Shown here: positions 22,194 to 34,100 of the stretch, in pieces | How the letters are laid out: each line of letters starts with the position of its first letter | Position numbering within the stretch: position 1 is the stretch's first letter | Notes under the pieces: generated by a model | Databases searched by the model: none | What the model saw: only the letters and a program-made list of their open reading frames with translations | What the model was told of the DNA's origin: nothing | Program-made: the position numbers and the translations under genes | Origin: Quillaja saponaria | Taxonomy: Eukaryota; Streptophyta; Magnoliopsida; Fabales; Quillajaceae | Reading direction: 5' to 3' | NCBI GenBank assembly: GCA_029379385.1 | Contig: CM055608.1 | Coordinates: 26,348,350-26,412,349 of the forward strand | Length of the DNA stretch: 64,000 bases

Positions 22194-22388
22194 TATTGAA
22201 TATAAGAAGAATGTATATTCAGATTATTATCAATGTACAAGAGGGAGCCTCTATTTATCGGCTAAAGTGTTTACCTAACATAGTAAACTAGACTAAATAT
22301 CAACCAAATACGTAATAGAAATTACACATAAATAAGGAAACTATAAATAAGGAAATTTGACCTACTAATTAAGCTGTCTACTCTAACA
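22194..22388 (-). repeat. 5' LTR of the Copia element
   Basis: 195 bp, longer than its partner by an internal duplication of about 14 bp in the ATAAATAAGGAAA region. It ends next to the primer binding site at 22182-22193. Confidence 0.9.
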
Positions 22389-22429
22389 CTTCTTAGCAAG
22401 AATTATTGAAGTAGGATAATTTCTAAGAG

Positions 22430-22660
22430 GATTTGAAAAGTATTATGGCATTAACATTTCCAAGGTTAGGCAAGGCTTAGCTCAGGACCCCATTACTCAT
22501 TGTATTTGATTTGGTATTAACTCCTACTTCGATAGCCCACCTCCAGGGTTGGATAATATTCTTCTTGGCAATTCTTTTGGGTTGTCTTTACTTCGCATTT
22601 ACTTAGCATTGTTTTTCTTTCTTTGGGCTTTAACCCCATCTTTATACCCAAAAAGAATTA
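22430..22660 (+). pseudogene. Probable LINE C-terminal tail
   Basis: The plus strand reads INSYFDSPPPGLDNILLGN, then LALFFFLWALTPSLYPKK. This resembles the short proline-rich tail and 3' end that follow RNase H in plant L1-type LINEs. It could be the end of the relic at 16010-17671, split by the plastid and Copia insertions. Alignment to a complete LINE would decide this. Confidence 0.4.
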
Positions 22661-23106
22661 ATATATATATATATATATATTATAATATTAGATCTATATG
22701 AATTTAATAGATAAATTCAAGCACTTATTATCCTTATTTGTTGGTAGGATAATATGAAAAGAAAGGATGTTAACATCTTATTTATTTTCATAAGTTTTTA
22801 TTCTTTCATTAATGAATATATCATAAATTTATTTTAATTTTCTTTTAAAATTTATATTAACTGATTTTTTGACAATTTTCTACTTAATTAAATATTTTAA
22901 ATCTAATTATAAAAAATACAAGGGTTAAAATGGTAAAGAGATGTTCCAATTTAAAGTCCAACATTTATTTGGAGAAAAGATTTTAAAGTTATTTAATATG
23001 AAGATTCAAACCAATGGTAGTCAAAACCGAGTGAAGATTCAAACCAATGGTAGTCAAAACCTGCCCAACCCACCTTGGACCTCTAGATTCAAAAATAAGT
23101 TTTTAC

Positions 23107-23610
23107 TAGGGGTGTTCATGGGTTGGTTAAAGTGACCAAACCAACCCAACAGTTGGTTATGGTTGGTTTATAAAATTTATCTTCTTTAATCGAAATCAAA
23201 CCGAATATTTTATATATATTCAATTTAAATAGCAATTATTAATATTATTGATTATTTAATTTTATATGTATTCCTATTTTTAAAAAACTAAAATTTCTCT
23301 CTTCATTTCTAAATTTATTAAAATCTTATTTGTGAGGAAACAAGTACTAAATATATGTTTTATACTTTTTGGATGTTTCAGGGTTTAAAAATATATTTTT
23401 ACATTTGAAAATCTTGAATTTAGTCTAAACCCCAATAACAGAATAACCACCCATAATCAAACTGACTTAAGAATTCGAGTTAATTTTGGATATCAAAACT
23501 ATATAAGCCGATGATGGTTATATTCAATTATAAACTGTGTTATTTGGGTTGATTATAATTTTTTTCAAAACTGAACCAAACCGAAACATACCAAACCATG
23601 CACATTGCTA
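23107..23610. mobile_element. hAT-type MITE, degenerate
   Basis: The left end is TAGGGGTGTTCATGGGTTGG and the right end CCAAACCATGCACATTGCTA, a known kind of hAT MITE terminus with several mismatches. The 8-mers outside are GTTTTTAC (23099-23106) and ATTTTTAC (23611-23618), a 7/8 target duplication. The interior is AT-rich and non-coding, with ACCAAACC/GGTTTGGT-type phrases toward both ends. Confidence 0.65.
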
Positions 23611-23629
23611 ATTTTTACCCATTATACTA

Positions 23630-24305
23630 TTATAATTATTGAAATAAAAATATTTCTTAAATAAATACATACTAATTGTCATAATTATTTAGCAAAAATA
23701 TATAATTAAGTATTTTATATAAATTCAATATATTTCTTTTTGTGGTTGAACATTTGACCTTTAACCTTCTCAATCTTATGGGTTGATGTCCGGACCGAGT
23801 CTGCAAACCTTAGTTTTTAGTGGTACGTATAAGCTATATATATATATATATATATTTATTTAATTGTCACTAAGAAATTCAATTTACTATGTACAAAGTA
23901 TTTTTTTTTCTATTTTATTAGATATAATATATTAAAAATAAAAACAAAAAAATCTAGGTTAACATAACATTTTTCTAAATATTCTACCAAGAAAATAAAT
24001 TCAAAGTAGAGGATAATATAGGAATAATTATGTATAAGATTCATTTGGAAAGAAAAAACTAAACATATGTATTTTGGTACTTTGAAGATACACGCATGAC
24101 TTTTTAATACTATTTTATAACAACGTTATTTTTTCATCCATTCAAGGGGGTGTTGATTTCCCAAACTTTGAATCTAGTGTCATTTAAGTAAAACTCATGG
24201 GTTGGGTAATTAATCAATGTAATTCAGCAACACATACATGTAAAATGATTGATAATTTCTCAAACACTAATTCCCCTTTTAATAATTGATAAATTATTTT
24301 ACAAT
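23630..24305. other. AT-rich intergenic DNA
   Basis: No gene is recognised. A TA run lies at about 23835-23852. Confidence 0.5.
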
Positions 24306-24309
24306 AATT

Positions 24310-25950
24310 TATCATCATATCAGAAAGTAATATGTATAAAACATTAATCATTGAGAAAAATGCAATGGAGAAAAGATTACAATTATACTTTAAATCACAT
24401 ATAATCACACACTTGTATTAATGAAAGTAGTGTGCATAGGCTAGATTGGTGCGACGGTTATTGTATAAAAAAATAAAAATATTAATTTATATTCTCAGGA
24501 TAATGCTAAAGATGAAATATGATGTAAGATTACATTTTTAATTAGCTATACATGTGTAATACACACAAGCAGTACATATTGAATTAGTTTGACAGTCATC
24601 GTGACTATCTTTCACTAGTCAATGGTATTTTCTCAGGATTTCTTAACAAAATTGGCTCTCAAGAAACTCACGGTTCCAAGAAAGTAAAAATTAATCTTTG
24701 AGAAAAATGCAATAGAGAAAGACGATGATTATGCTTTTAATTACATGTAGTCACACACTTTTATCAATGAAAGTAGTGTAGATAGGTTAGATTGGTGTCA
24801 CAGTTGTTGTATAAAAAGTCAAAATATTAATGGTTATTTTCAGGACAACGCTAAAGTTGAAATATGATGTAACATTGCATTTTAATTAGTTATACATGTG
24901 TAATACATGCAAGAAGTACAAATTGAATTAGTCTAACTATAATCGCAACTATTTTTCATTGGTTAATGATATTTCTCAGGATTTCTTAACAAAATTGGCT
25001 TTCATGAAACTCTTGGTTTCAAGAAAGTAAGTTAAAATATTAATTGTTATTCTCAAGAAAACGCTAAGATGAAATATGATGTAAGATTGTGTTTTTAATT
25101 AGCTGCACATGTGTAATACATGCAGCAGTACATATTGAATTAGTCTTATTGTCGTTGCGACTATCTTTCAAAGGATATTTCTCAGAATTTCTTAACACAA
25201 TCGGCTCTCATGAAACTCACAGTTTCAAGAAAATAAGGGCTTACCATCATATGAGAAAGTAATATGTATAAAAACATTAATCTTCGAGAATAATGCAATA
25301 AATATAAGATGACAACTATACTTTTAATCATATATAGTCAGACACTTGTATCAATGAAAGTAGTGCACATAGGTTAGATTAGTGCAACGGTTGTTATATA
25401 AAAAGTAAAAAATATTAATTGTTATTCTCATAACAACATCAAAAGATGAAATATGATGTGAGATTAAGTTTTTAATTAGCCATACATGTAATACATGCAA
25501 GCAGAAGATATTGAATTAGTCTGACATTTGTTGCAACTATCTTTCATTGGTCAATGATATTTTCTCAGAATTTCTTAACAAAATTGACTCTCACGAAACT
25601 CGCAGTTACAATAAAGTAAATGCTTATCATCACATGGGAAAGTAAAACGTATAAAACATTAATCTTCGAGAAAATTGCAATATAGTAAAGACAACGATTA
25701 TACTTTTAATCACATATAGTCAAACACTTGTATAATGAAAGTAGTGCATATATTTTTAGGTTAAAGCTAAAGATGAAATATGACATAAGATTACGTTTTT
25801 AGTTTTACATGTGTAATACATGCGAGCAGTATAGATTGAATTAGTTTGATAGTCGTCGTTACTATCTTTCATTGGTCAATGATATTTTCTTAGGATTTAT
25901 CAATAAAATTAGTTCTCATGAAAGTCACGATTTCAAGAAAATAAATGCTT
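24310..25950. repeat. Five-unit tandem array, about 340-380 bp period
   Basis: Units begin near 24310, 24679, 25021 (shortened to about 205 bp), 25226 and 25606. Recurring phrases include AGTAATATGTATAAAACATTAATC, CACTTGTATNAATGAAAGTAGTG, GATGAAATATGATGTAAGATT, ATACATGTGTAATACATGC, TTGAATTAGT and TTTCTCAGGATTTCTTAACA. Units have diverged by substitutions and small indels. The array ends about 270 bp before the pyrimidine-rich leader of the IDM1-like gene, so it occupies the distal promoter region. I find no coding content. Confidence 0.85.
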
Positions 25951-26217
25951 ATTAAACTAACCGCATTCCTCACGAGCGGTGGTTAAAGAAGGAAGTCAAA
26001 AAATATGTTGGGATGAAAATTATTTTCCTTTTGAAAAGCTTTGAATATTAGATTTGTATAATTCCAAATTAATATTAATTACTATCCTAAAAAAATAAAA
26101 TTTGTTCATCCAACAAAGATTGGGTGAAGGGCTATAATGGTCATTTCACGTAGCTTTTAATTTCACACTTTTATTTACGGATCTGCCATTTGCCCCGTCC
26201 AAAAATTCCTTTCTCTT

Positions 26218-26631
26218 TTGCCTTTCTCTCTCCCTCTTTATCTCTCTCTCTCTCTCTCTCCTTTCTTCTTCAGTTGCTCAGTTCACCCTTCAATACCAGT
26301 GAAAATCGTGGACCCAACCCATCTCTCTCATTCATCTCCATTTCTCTTCAAAAACAAAATCCATTCTGAAGAAAAAGAAAGCAGGAGGAAGAAAACCCTC
26401 TCCAAAACCCTAAACTGCCCAGTTCTAAATTCACACACCTTTCTTCACTTTCCTCTGACCCCAGTTCAAATTTTTTTACTTTTCATGCCCTCATCTGATA
26501 TCTGGTATAATTGCCTCACTCAATCCTCATTTTAAACTCCTAAAGTTTCAACATTTTTTTTTCAATATATATTTCTTATTTGGTTTTTTTCAGATTTGGG
26601 GACAGATTTGTGAGAATACTTCAAAGAGGCC
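26218..26631 (+). promoter_or_regulatory. 5' leader region of the IDM1-like gene, probably with a leader intron
   Basis: A CT-rich tract (about 26240-26262), common at plant 5' leaders, starts this region. A polypyrimidine stretch followed by CAG at 26591-26593 is a good 3' splice site just before the last 38 bases of leader, so a leader intron is likely. Its donor may be GTATAA near 26504. The upstream frame at 26218-26535 starts before the ATG of the gene and has no domain; I take it as leader sequence. Confidence 0.5.
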
Positions 26632-29600
26632 ATGAAGCAAGAATTGGATTCAATTATGGTGGAGATTCAATCTGATGACCATGGTGACTCGCTCGGTCCA
26701 ACTAGTGGGTCAGAGACTGCAACTCAGACTGAGTTTCGGAAGAATTTTTGTATACAGGTTTCTGAGAATGCCCGTAGTAAAATAGTTAAAGGTTCTGTGG
26801 TGAACGGTTTTATTGTTTATACTCGAGATAGGAAGTCTAGGACTGGCGTGTATAATGGATTTTCTGAGAATGAGAAAACTAAGAGACATAAGACGTCTGA
26901 AGAGCCTGAGATTGATGAGAACCTTCCTGTTGAGGATGATAGAATGGAAGAAGAGGTAGGAAACTTAATGGGAGATGGGGTGAATTGTAATTCTGAAAAA
27001 CTTATGTCTCATGAGAAGCCAGAGTGCGAGCCTGCACAGTCTCTGGCTGTGGAACATGGCTCTGAGGAGAATTCTGTAGTCATTGTTAAGAGTAGTGATT
27101 TAGAGAAAGAATTTCCGGAAAAGACATTAAAGCGGTATACACGATCAGCATTAAAGTCAAAGGTTGGCTTGACTGGCTGTGTATCAGAACCTGTTCAAAA
27201 TGCAAGCCCAAAATTAGATGGGAAGGTAGCTTCTTTAAATGCATTATCAACTCCGAAGAACAAGCTGGAATTGAAGATGTCGAAGAAGATTGTGCTGACT
27301 AAGAAGCCTATGACAGTCAAGGAGCTGTTTGACACTGGTTTACTTGATGGGGTTCCCGTAGTTTACATGGGTGGCAAAAAGGTTATTTTCTAATACCAAT
27401 CCTAACTACATCTGTGCTTGCGCCTGTAAAGTGGGCGATGCTTAAATGAGTTATTGATTTGTACGTGACTCTATGAAAATGAGCACAATTAACATTTTAG
27501 TAACAGAATTGCAAGTTGATGGCTTCTTACACAAGCTTTTATGGTTGATAGATAAAACTTTCAAAAACATTCTCTGCTTGATATCTGTATGAAAATGTTG
27601 AGCTACATACTCTACCTAGTGGTTAATATTGTTGAAATATTATCACAGGCATCAGGTCTCCGGGGAATTATTAAAGATGGGGGAATACTGTGCTCGTGTT
27701 CTTTGTGCAATGAACGCAGGGTGAGTATATGTTTTTCTCTGATTTATATTATTTTTGTATAACTGCTATTTCTTGAGCCTTTGCCTGCCTTCATTTATTT
27801 CCCCTTCTTGCTTTTACTGATGTAGGTTATTCCACCTTCCCAATTTGAGATTCATGCTTGTAAAACATACAGACGAGCAGCACAGTATATTTGCCTTGAG
27901 AATGGAAAGAGCCTGCTTGAGCTATTGAGAGCGTGCAGGGGCTCTTCTCTGCATACGTTGGAGGTGACAATTCAAAACATTGTATATTCTTTGCCAGAAG
28001 AAAAATACTTTACTTGTAAAAGATGCAAAGGTGAGGTTTTCTTATGTTAATTTCTGATCCATTGCAATCTTTTGATAGCAAGTTATTCTGTTAATGTGTG
28101 ATCATTTTAATTTGTTTTTATCAGCAAGCATTTAGAAAACATTTAAAAATTTTAACTTTTTTTTTTTTTGTCATTGTTTTGGACAATTTGTCATCTAGGA
28201 TCATTTCCTCCTTCCTGTGTGGCAAGAGTAGGGCCTATATGCGATTATTGCATGGAGGCCAATGAATCTCAAAGCAGTCCAAAGGCAACTGACGACATAG
28301 TCAGGTATTGAATTCTTTATGAGTTACTTTATGGAGCTTTGATTTGTGTTTTTCAACTTGGAAATCATGATTTTTTTTGAACTTGCGTAACTAGCTAATT
28401 TGGTTTCTTCTTAGCAATGTTTTCTTGTCAATTTTTATACAATTTCAAAAACAACCATTCCCTGTATTATATATATATATGTTATAACTTAATAATTCTG
28501 GTAATGCAAAATTTATAAAATAGCGTGGTTTATGTGAAGTACAAATTATGTTGGTTGGCTGCCTGATATCAATGTTCGAGTTGTCTAGTATTTCATACGG
28601 GATCAGAGAGACAACCATTTATGATTCAAGCGTAACATACTGAAAGTTCATCTCACATGAACTTGCACGTGGAACACAAACATAAAAAAACACAACACAA
28701 GTCATAAAAATTACACTTAGTCAGCAATTCCTGAAATTTGGAGGATGCCTTGTCCTATATCTGTGTACTTTCTCTCCCTCTTGATGAAATTTCTTTTCTT
28801 ATTAAAAAAGAAAACTGTTATTGAAAAGAAAACTTTTGAGACTTGAACTAATTATCATCTAAATAACCATTCTTTTACTATGTTATCAAGTATAAGAAAC
28901 AACCAAACTAAGTGTTGCCTTGTAGCCACATGTAAAGAGTTTTATGACATACCTTAAAGTGACATGGCAATTCAAAATGGACAACATCAAATCTAGGATT
29001 CATAGGGAAAAAAAACCTTATGGAAGGTACAATGTTTTGTTTTTAATCAATATTTTTCATTTCTGTTTTGTTTATTATTTCTTGTCCTTCTGTTTGCTAT
29101 GTTATAGGTCACCTGAATCAGTGTTAGTCATGAAGTCATCCCCTAGATCCACATTGCGTGTCGCTTCACAGATTAAGGATCATTGGAAGACAAGAACGAA
29201 GTTGGTATTTGTATCTATTATATTTTCCATATATCTGGAAAGTTTTCTCTGTACTACTTTTGGTCAGTCAGCAGCCTACTTTATTAATTTGGCTGGAATC
29301 TTATGCATATGAATAGTTGAAATCTTCTAATAATTAGGTGATTGGTGTTATTACAATGAGTTTTTCTAACATGCGCTATAAGGGCACTGGTTAAGGTGTA
29401 ATAAATGTATTCTTTGTAATTTGAAACATTTAAATTGAGTAAATCATTAATTACGTAATACTGAAATTGTAGCCAACCGCTATATTAAATATGACAAAGT
29501 TTCCATATATATATATATATATATATCATTTCTTATTAACTTATATTGCCTTCAACTATGTCATTTAAGGTCATCAAAACGTGTTATCAGCTCAAAGATC

Positions 29601-31084
29601 TCCAAAAGCGCCTCTGTGGTTATCGCACCACAGAATAAGAGTCTCCAGAAAATGAAGAAGTTTGTATCTACTACTACTTTTGACCATTGGTGCATTTAGG
29701 ACAAGTTGTTTCCTGGTGAATTGTAATCAACTTATTCTTCTTTCCTTTATCTTCTTAAAATAATTGTTTCTTGCAGGTCATCAACACCAGCTTCGGAATT
29801 GAAGTCCTCCATAAGTTCTGTAAAGAGTTCCTATTCTAAACATAATGTTCGGTGGAGGTTCACAAAAAAGTTAGTTATTTTCTTTAATTATGTTTTACTT
29901 TTTTTGGCTTGTGTTTTGCTGCTGGCTTTAGTTTCTGAATCTTTTATCATCAATGAAAAATCGAAAATCTCTACTTGTTCTTGAATGTCTTTTTTTTTTT
30001 TTTTTTCCCAGGCATCAACAGTTGCATAAGTTAGTTTTTGAAGATGATGGATTGCCCGATGGAACAGAAGTAGGATATTATGCACGTGGACAGGTTGTTT
30101 GTATGTATGATTTTATATATAAATTTCTACTTTTTTATATGTATGACCATGTAAATTAATTCATTCTCATGAACAGAAACTGCTTGAGGGCTACAAAAGG
30201 GGCTCCGGAATACTGTGTCGATGCTGTAACAGTGAGGTATTTCTCTTTTCTGCTTGCTCTTGTAAGTTTGTAGGTGATACTTGAGAATTTATAAATTGTA
30301 TTGGCAATTCCTAATTGAAATTTAATTTACAGATCAGTCCATCACTGTTCGAAGCTCATGCAGGCTGGGCTTCTCGCAAGAAACCGTGGGTTTTTGTTTA
30401 AAATATTCAGTAGTTTTTTAACTTGAGTCTGGTGTCTGGATTTTTGACAGTGCCTATGTTTTTGGCAGCTATGCATACATCTACACTTCAAATGGTGTGT
30501 CTCTTCATGAATTTGCATTATCTCTCTCGAAAGGTCGCAAGCACTCTCCTGAGACTAGCGATGATTTGTGCATTATTTGTAAAGATGGTGGAAATCTTTT
30601 GCTTTGTGATGCATGCCCAAGGGCGGTCCATCAAGGTCAGATATAAACTTCGATTTATATAATGCATAAATTGTATAGATTAGTGATATGTGAATTGCTT
30701 TGGGAAAGAATAATGAAGATGCTCAAAAGAACTACCACAACATATTCATATTTCCAACATCCCCTTCTATTCCCCTTCCTTCAAGAACAAATAGAAAATG
30801 AAAGAAACAGTAAGTACAAGTTTCTCTATTGTGCCGTACTATCAGACTGGTCTGTGATATCCATGTGTTTATTCGTCATGTTGAATGAAATACTGTTAAC
30901 TTTGCCATGTTTTCAGTCACTTTGATTATACAGCATTTTTGACCAGGATGTTTTCTCAGTCATTATAGAGTATTGTTGTTGACATATTGCCTGACGGGTT
31001 TGGACTTACATGAGAGATTTTATGAGGATTAACTATGGTATATTTACCCCCACACATCAGAAACAGGCTTCTTGGGTACTCAAA

Positions 31085-31130
<46 letters not shown>

Positions 31131-34100
31131 TGATTTTCCATCATAACATACTATTTAATTATTATAAAATAAGATTTAGTATTGTTTTGACATACATATG
31201 ATATTAATCAATTATTTCAAACAAAAGACTGAACCTTCTTCCTGACACTTTGATTTTGTTTTATGTTCATTATTGATTGAGTTGCTGGCATCATTTGAGA
31301 AGAAATTTTGCTTCTCTCGATTCGTTGCTGGATAGTGGCTTGCCCAAGTAGAATTTTATGTTGTTTGTGTTTTTATTGGTCCATGCAGAATGCGCATCTT
31401 TATCTAGCATTCCTCGTGGTAAGTGGTACTGCACATATTGCCAGAATATGTTTCAGAGAGAAAGGTTTGTAGAGCACAATGCCAATGCTGTTGCAGCTGG
31501 TAGGGTTGCAGGAGTTGATCCTATAGAGCAGATAACCAAGAGATGCATACGCATTGCCCAAAACATTGAAGATGAGTTTAGTGGATGTGTGCTTTGCAGG
31601 TTATGAATATGTCCCAGTCAGAAATTTGAAGCTTGTTGGAAAAGTCTTTATCTTCATATTGCTTCTTATAATGACAATTTGTTGCATGTTCTTTAATGCT
31701 ATATTTTTTAATATATCAATTATTGTATATAACTGCTTGCTAAGTGAAGCATACATATATATAATAACATAAGAAAAATACATTGTTACACGCAGGTATT
31801 TTGACTTTAGCGCATCTGGATTTGGTCCTCGCACAGTTATACTTTGTGATCAGGTATCAATATTAGTTCATTTCGCAGAATGTCATATATGAGGTCTCAT
31901 AAGTCAGCATGAAGTGTCACTTTTGGTTAAGGTCCCTTGTTCATCTATGGATATAATAATGGCGTGCTTAGTTCTTGATTGAAGCAAGCATTGACCAGCT
32001 AAGGGGTTGCATCTTTTGTATACTGAATGACTAGCAATTCACCTCTTCTGTTTTTTCTTCTCTTCCTTGTGCTCTAGTGCGAAAAGGAATATCACGTTGG
32101 CTGTTTGAGGGATCATAAAATGGCATATTTGAAGGTACGTAGTTTTCTCATTTTCTTCTTGATAGATCCATTAAATATGCATTAGTCAGTATGAAGCCAT
32201 ATCCCGTCAACATGCAAGTATGCAACCCTATTTCTGGAACAAAATGATGATGCAACTTGTACAACAGGAGTTGCCACAAGGGAAGTGGTTTTGTTGTTCA
32301 GACTGCAAGAGAATACATTCTACCTTGCAGAATCTGCTTTTAAGTGGAGCAGAGAAACTCCCAGACTCCTTGTTGTATGCTATCAAGAAGAAGCAGGATG
32401 GGAAAGGTTTAGAATCTGCCATTGACATCGATGTAAAATTTAGAGTTATAAACAGAAAAACTGCTTCTCCTGAAACCACACCATTGCTTTCAGAGGCTGT
32501 GTCAATCTTTCATGTACGTTCTTCCCATCCCGCATCAATTTTTTGTGTGTTATTCATCTCAAGCTATATTCATATTTTTTTTTATTTTGGTTCCAACAAT
32601 GTAAGCTGCTGAGTCCAATTACTTTGTGTCATGAGTGTCCTTAATATGCATAGGATATTCATTTATTTTTTATCATGTAAATATCTCTGATGAAGTATTT
32701 TCTTCATTTTTTTTAGCTTTCTAATGAATTAAAATGTCAGGCAATAAATAGAGCCCTGTTCCCTTAATGTTGACATTGAAATCACCATAAGAGTTACCAT
32801 TTTATGTCACTTGAAACCGATTGCACCATTTGATGAAAGCATGCTTTTATCTTCCATTGAAGCTATAAGTCTTATGAGGGAAAAGCTTTACAATCTATTT
32901 TAGGTTGCTAAGTCAAGCAAATGCAATTCTCAAAAGAAGAAGCATGACTTGAAAAAATTAGTAAATTTTACTTCCAGGAATATCTTGGTGATTTGCATGT
33001 ATGAGATTGTCAATGTTTAGGCTGGTGATCCTTTGATTTTAGGTATGATTTTATTTGCACTTGTCTAGGATTAGTTACGTGGCTGTTTATATGTACTGTG
33101 TACATATGTGTGTGTGTGTGTGTATGTATGCCTATTGTAATTGTAATAGGATTGTGTTCTGATGCTAAGTATATTGAGTTTAATGTTTAAGTAATTTGCT
33201 ATAAGGTCTTATTGTATTCAGAATGATTTTCTTTCTGGGCTCTTCTTGTTTGGACTTCAGAATTTGTGAGAATTTACATGTTTGTATAGCCAACATAGTA
33301 AGAAAATGCATGCAGGCTTGGGAGCTGCAGCCTGAGTTTTATGGGACTCGATGACTTTAGGGTTTTGATTGGGATACCCCAAGAATGGGGTTTGATATTT
33401 ATGGGTGATGAGACGCACATGTGGGATATCCTTGGTTAATCTATGCTATATAAACAAATCCTTGGAATCCTCTATTGTGTGGAATCTCTTTGGGGCTAAC
33501 ACCACGTGCTTTAGCACATTCCATGAGCTATCATAGATTTTTGGTGATTTTGGCCGTTGTTTTTGTTGTTTAGGCTACAGATTGTCCGGTTATTAGTTTC
33601 ATTTGATTTGATATTATAGGATTGATGAGTATTATTCTTATTCAGAAACTCTTCTTTTGATAGGACTATCATAGTATATATCTTCAGTGTTATTCTTGTG
33701 CTTCTATTAAAGGCTTGTAACTAGAATTCTTTGTCTTTTATTAATGTAATATTCCGAGTTTTATCTTCTAATGATTAATAGGCATTAAACTCTTCAAGTG
33801 AAACTCTTAGAATGCAGGGTGGACTCCAATATTTACTCATATTTCACATATCATCTACTTCTTCTGCTGTTTTTCTTCATCTCCTCCATTCCTTTTGCTC
33901 CATATGCAGATCAAATTTAAGTTCTATTCAATCTTAAACAATCTCTTCTACAAAATCTTATACCAGCCCTTGATTGATTTGCATTGAATCTAAAAATGAT
34001 ATTCAGAGGTGATTGTGTTACTGTTTGCAGCCTGAAACATTACCCTTGTTCTTAATTTGTACTCTATGTTTGAAACTTGAACCACATTACTTTAGCTACA

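Larger units (their letters stand above)
18496..22388 (-). mobile_element. Ty1/Copia retrotransposon lacking most of gag
   Basis: LTRs are 18496-18676 (3') and 22194-22388 (5'), differing by about eight substitutions, one base and a 14-bp duplication. The target duplication CTTCT flanks it (18491-18495 and 22389-22393). On the minus strand the primer binding site TGGTATCAGAGC (22182-22193) matches initiator tRNA-Met, and the polypurine tract CTTGAGGGGGAG (about 18677-18688) abuts the 3' LTR. Domain order is protease, integrase, reverse transcriptase, RNase H, which defines Copia. Only about 150 bp separate the primer site from a frame already near the protease, so the gag capsid region is absent. 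At 3.9 kb it is well below a usual 5-kb Copia. Confidence 0.93.

Noticed and set aside
26218..26535. 105-codon frame upstream of the IDM1-like gene as a separate gene
   Set aside because: It is CT-rich leader sequence with a low-complexity Ser/Leu N-terminus and lies just before the strong ATG at 26632.
30956..31201. Ile-Tyr repeat frames in intron 11
   Set aside because: They translate a TA microsatellite.
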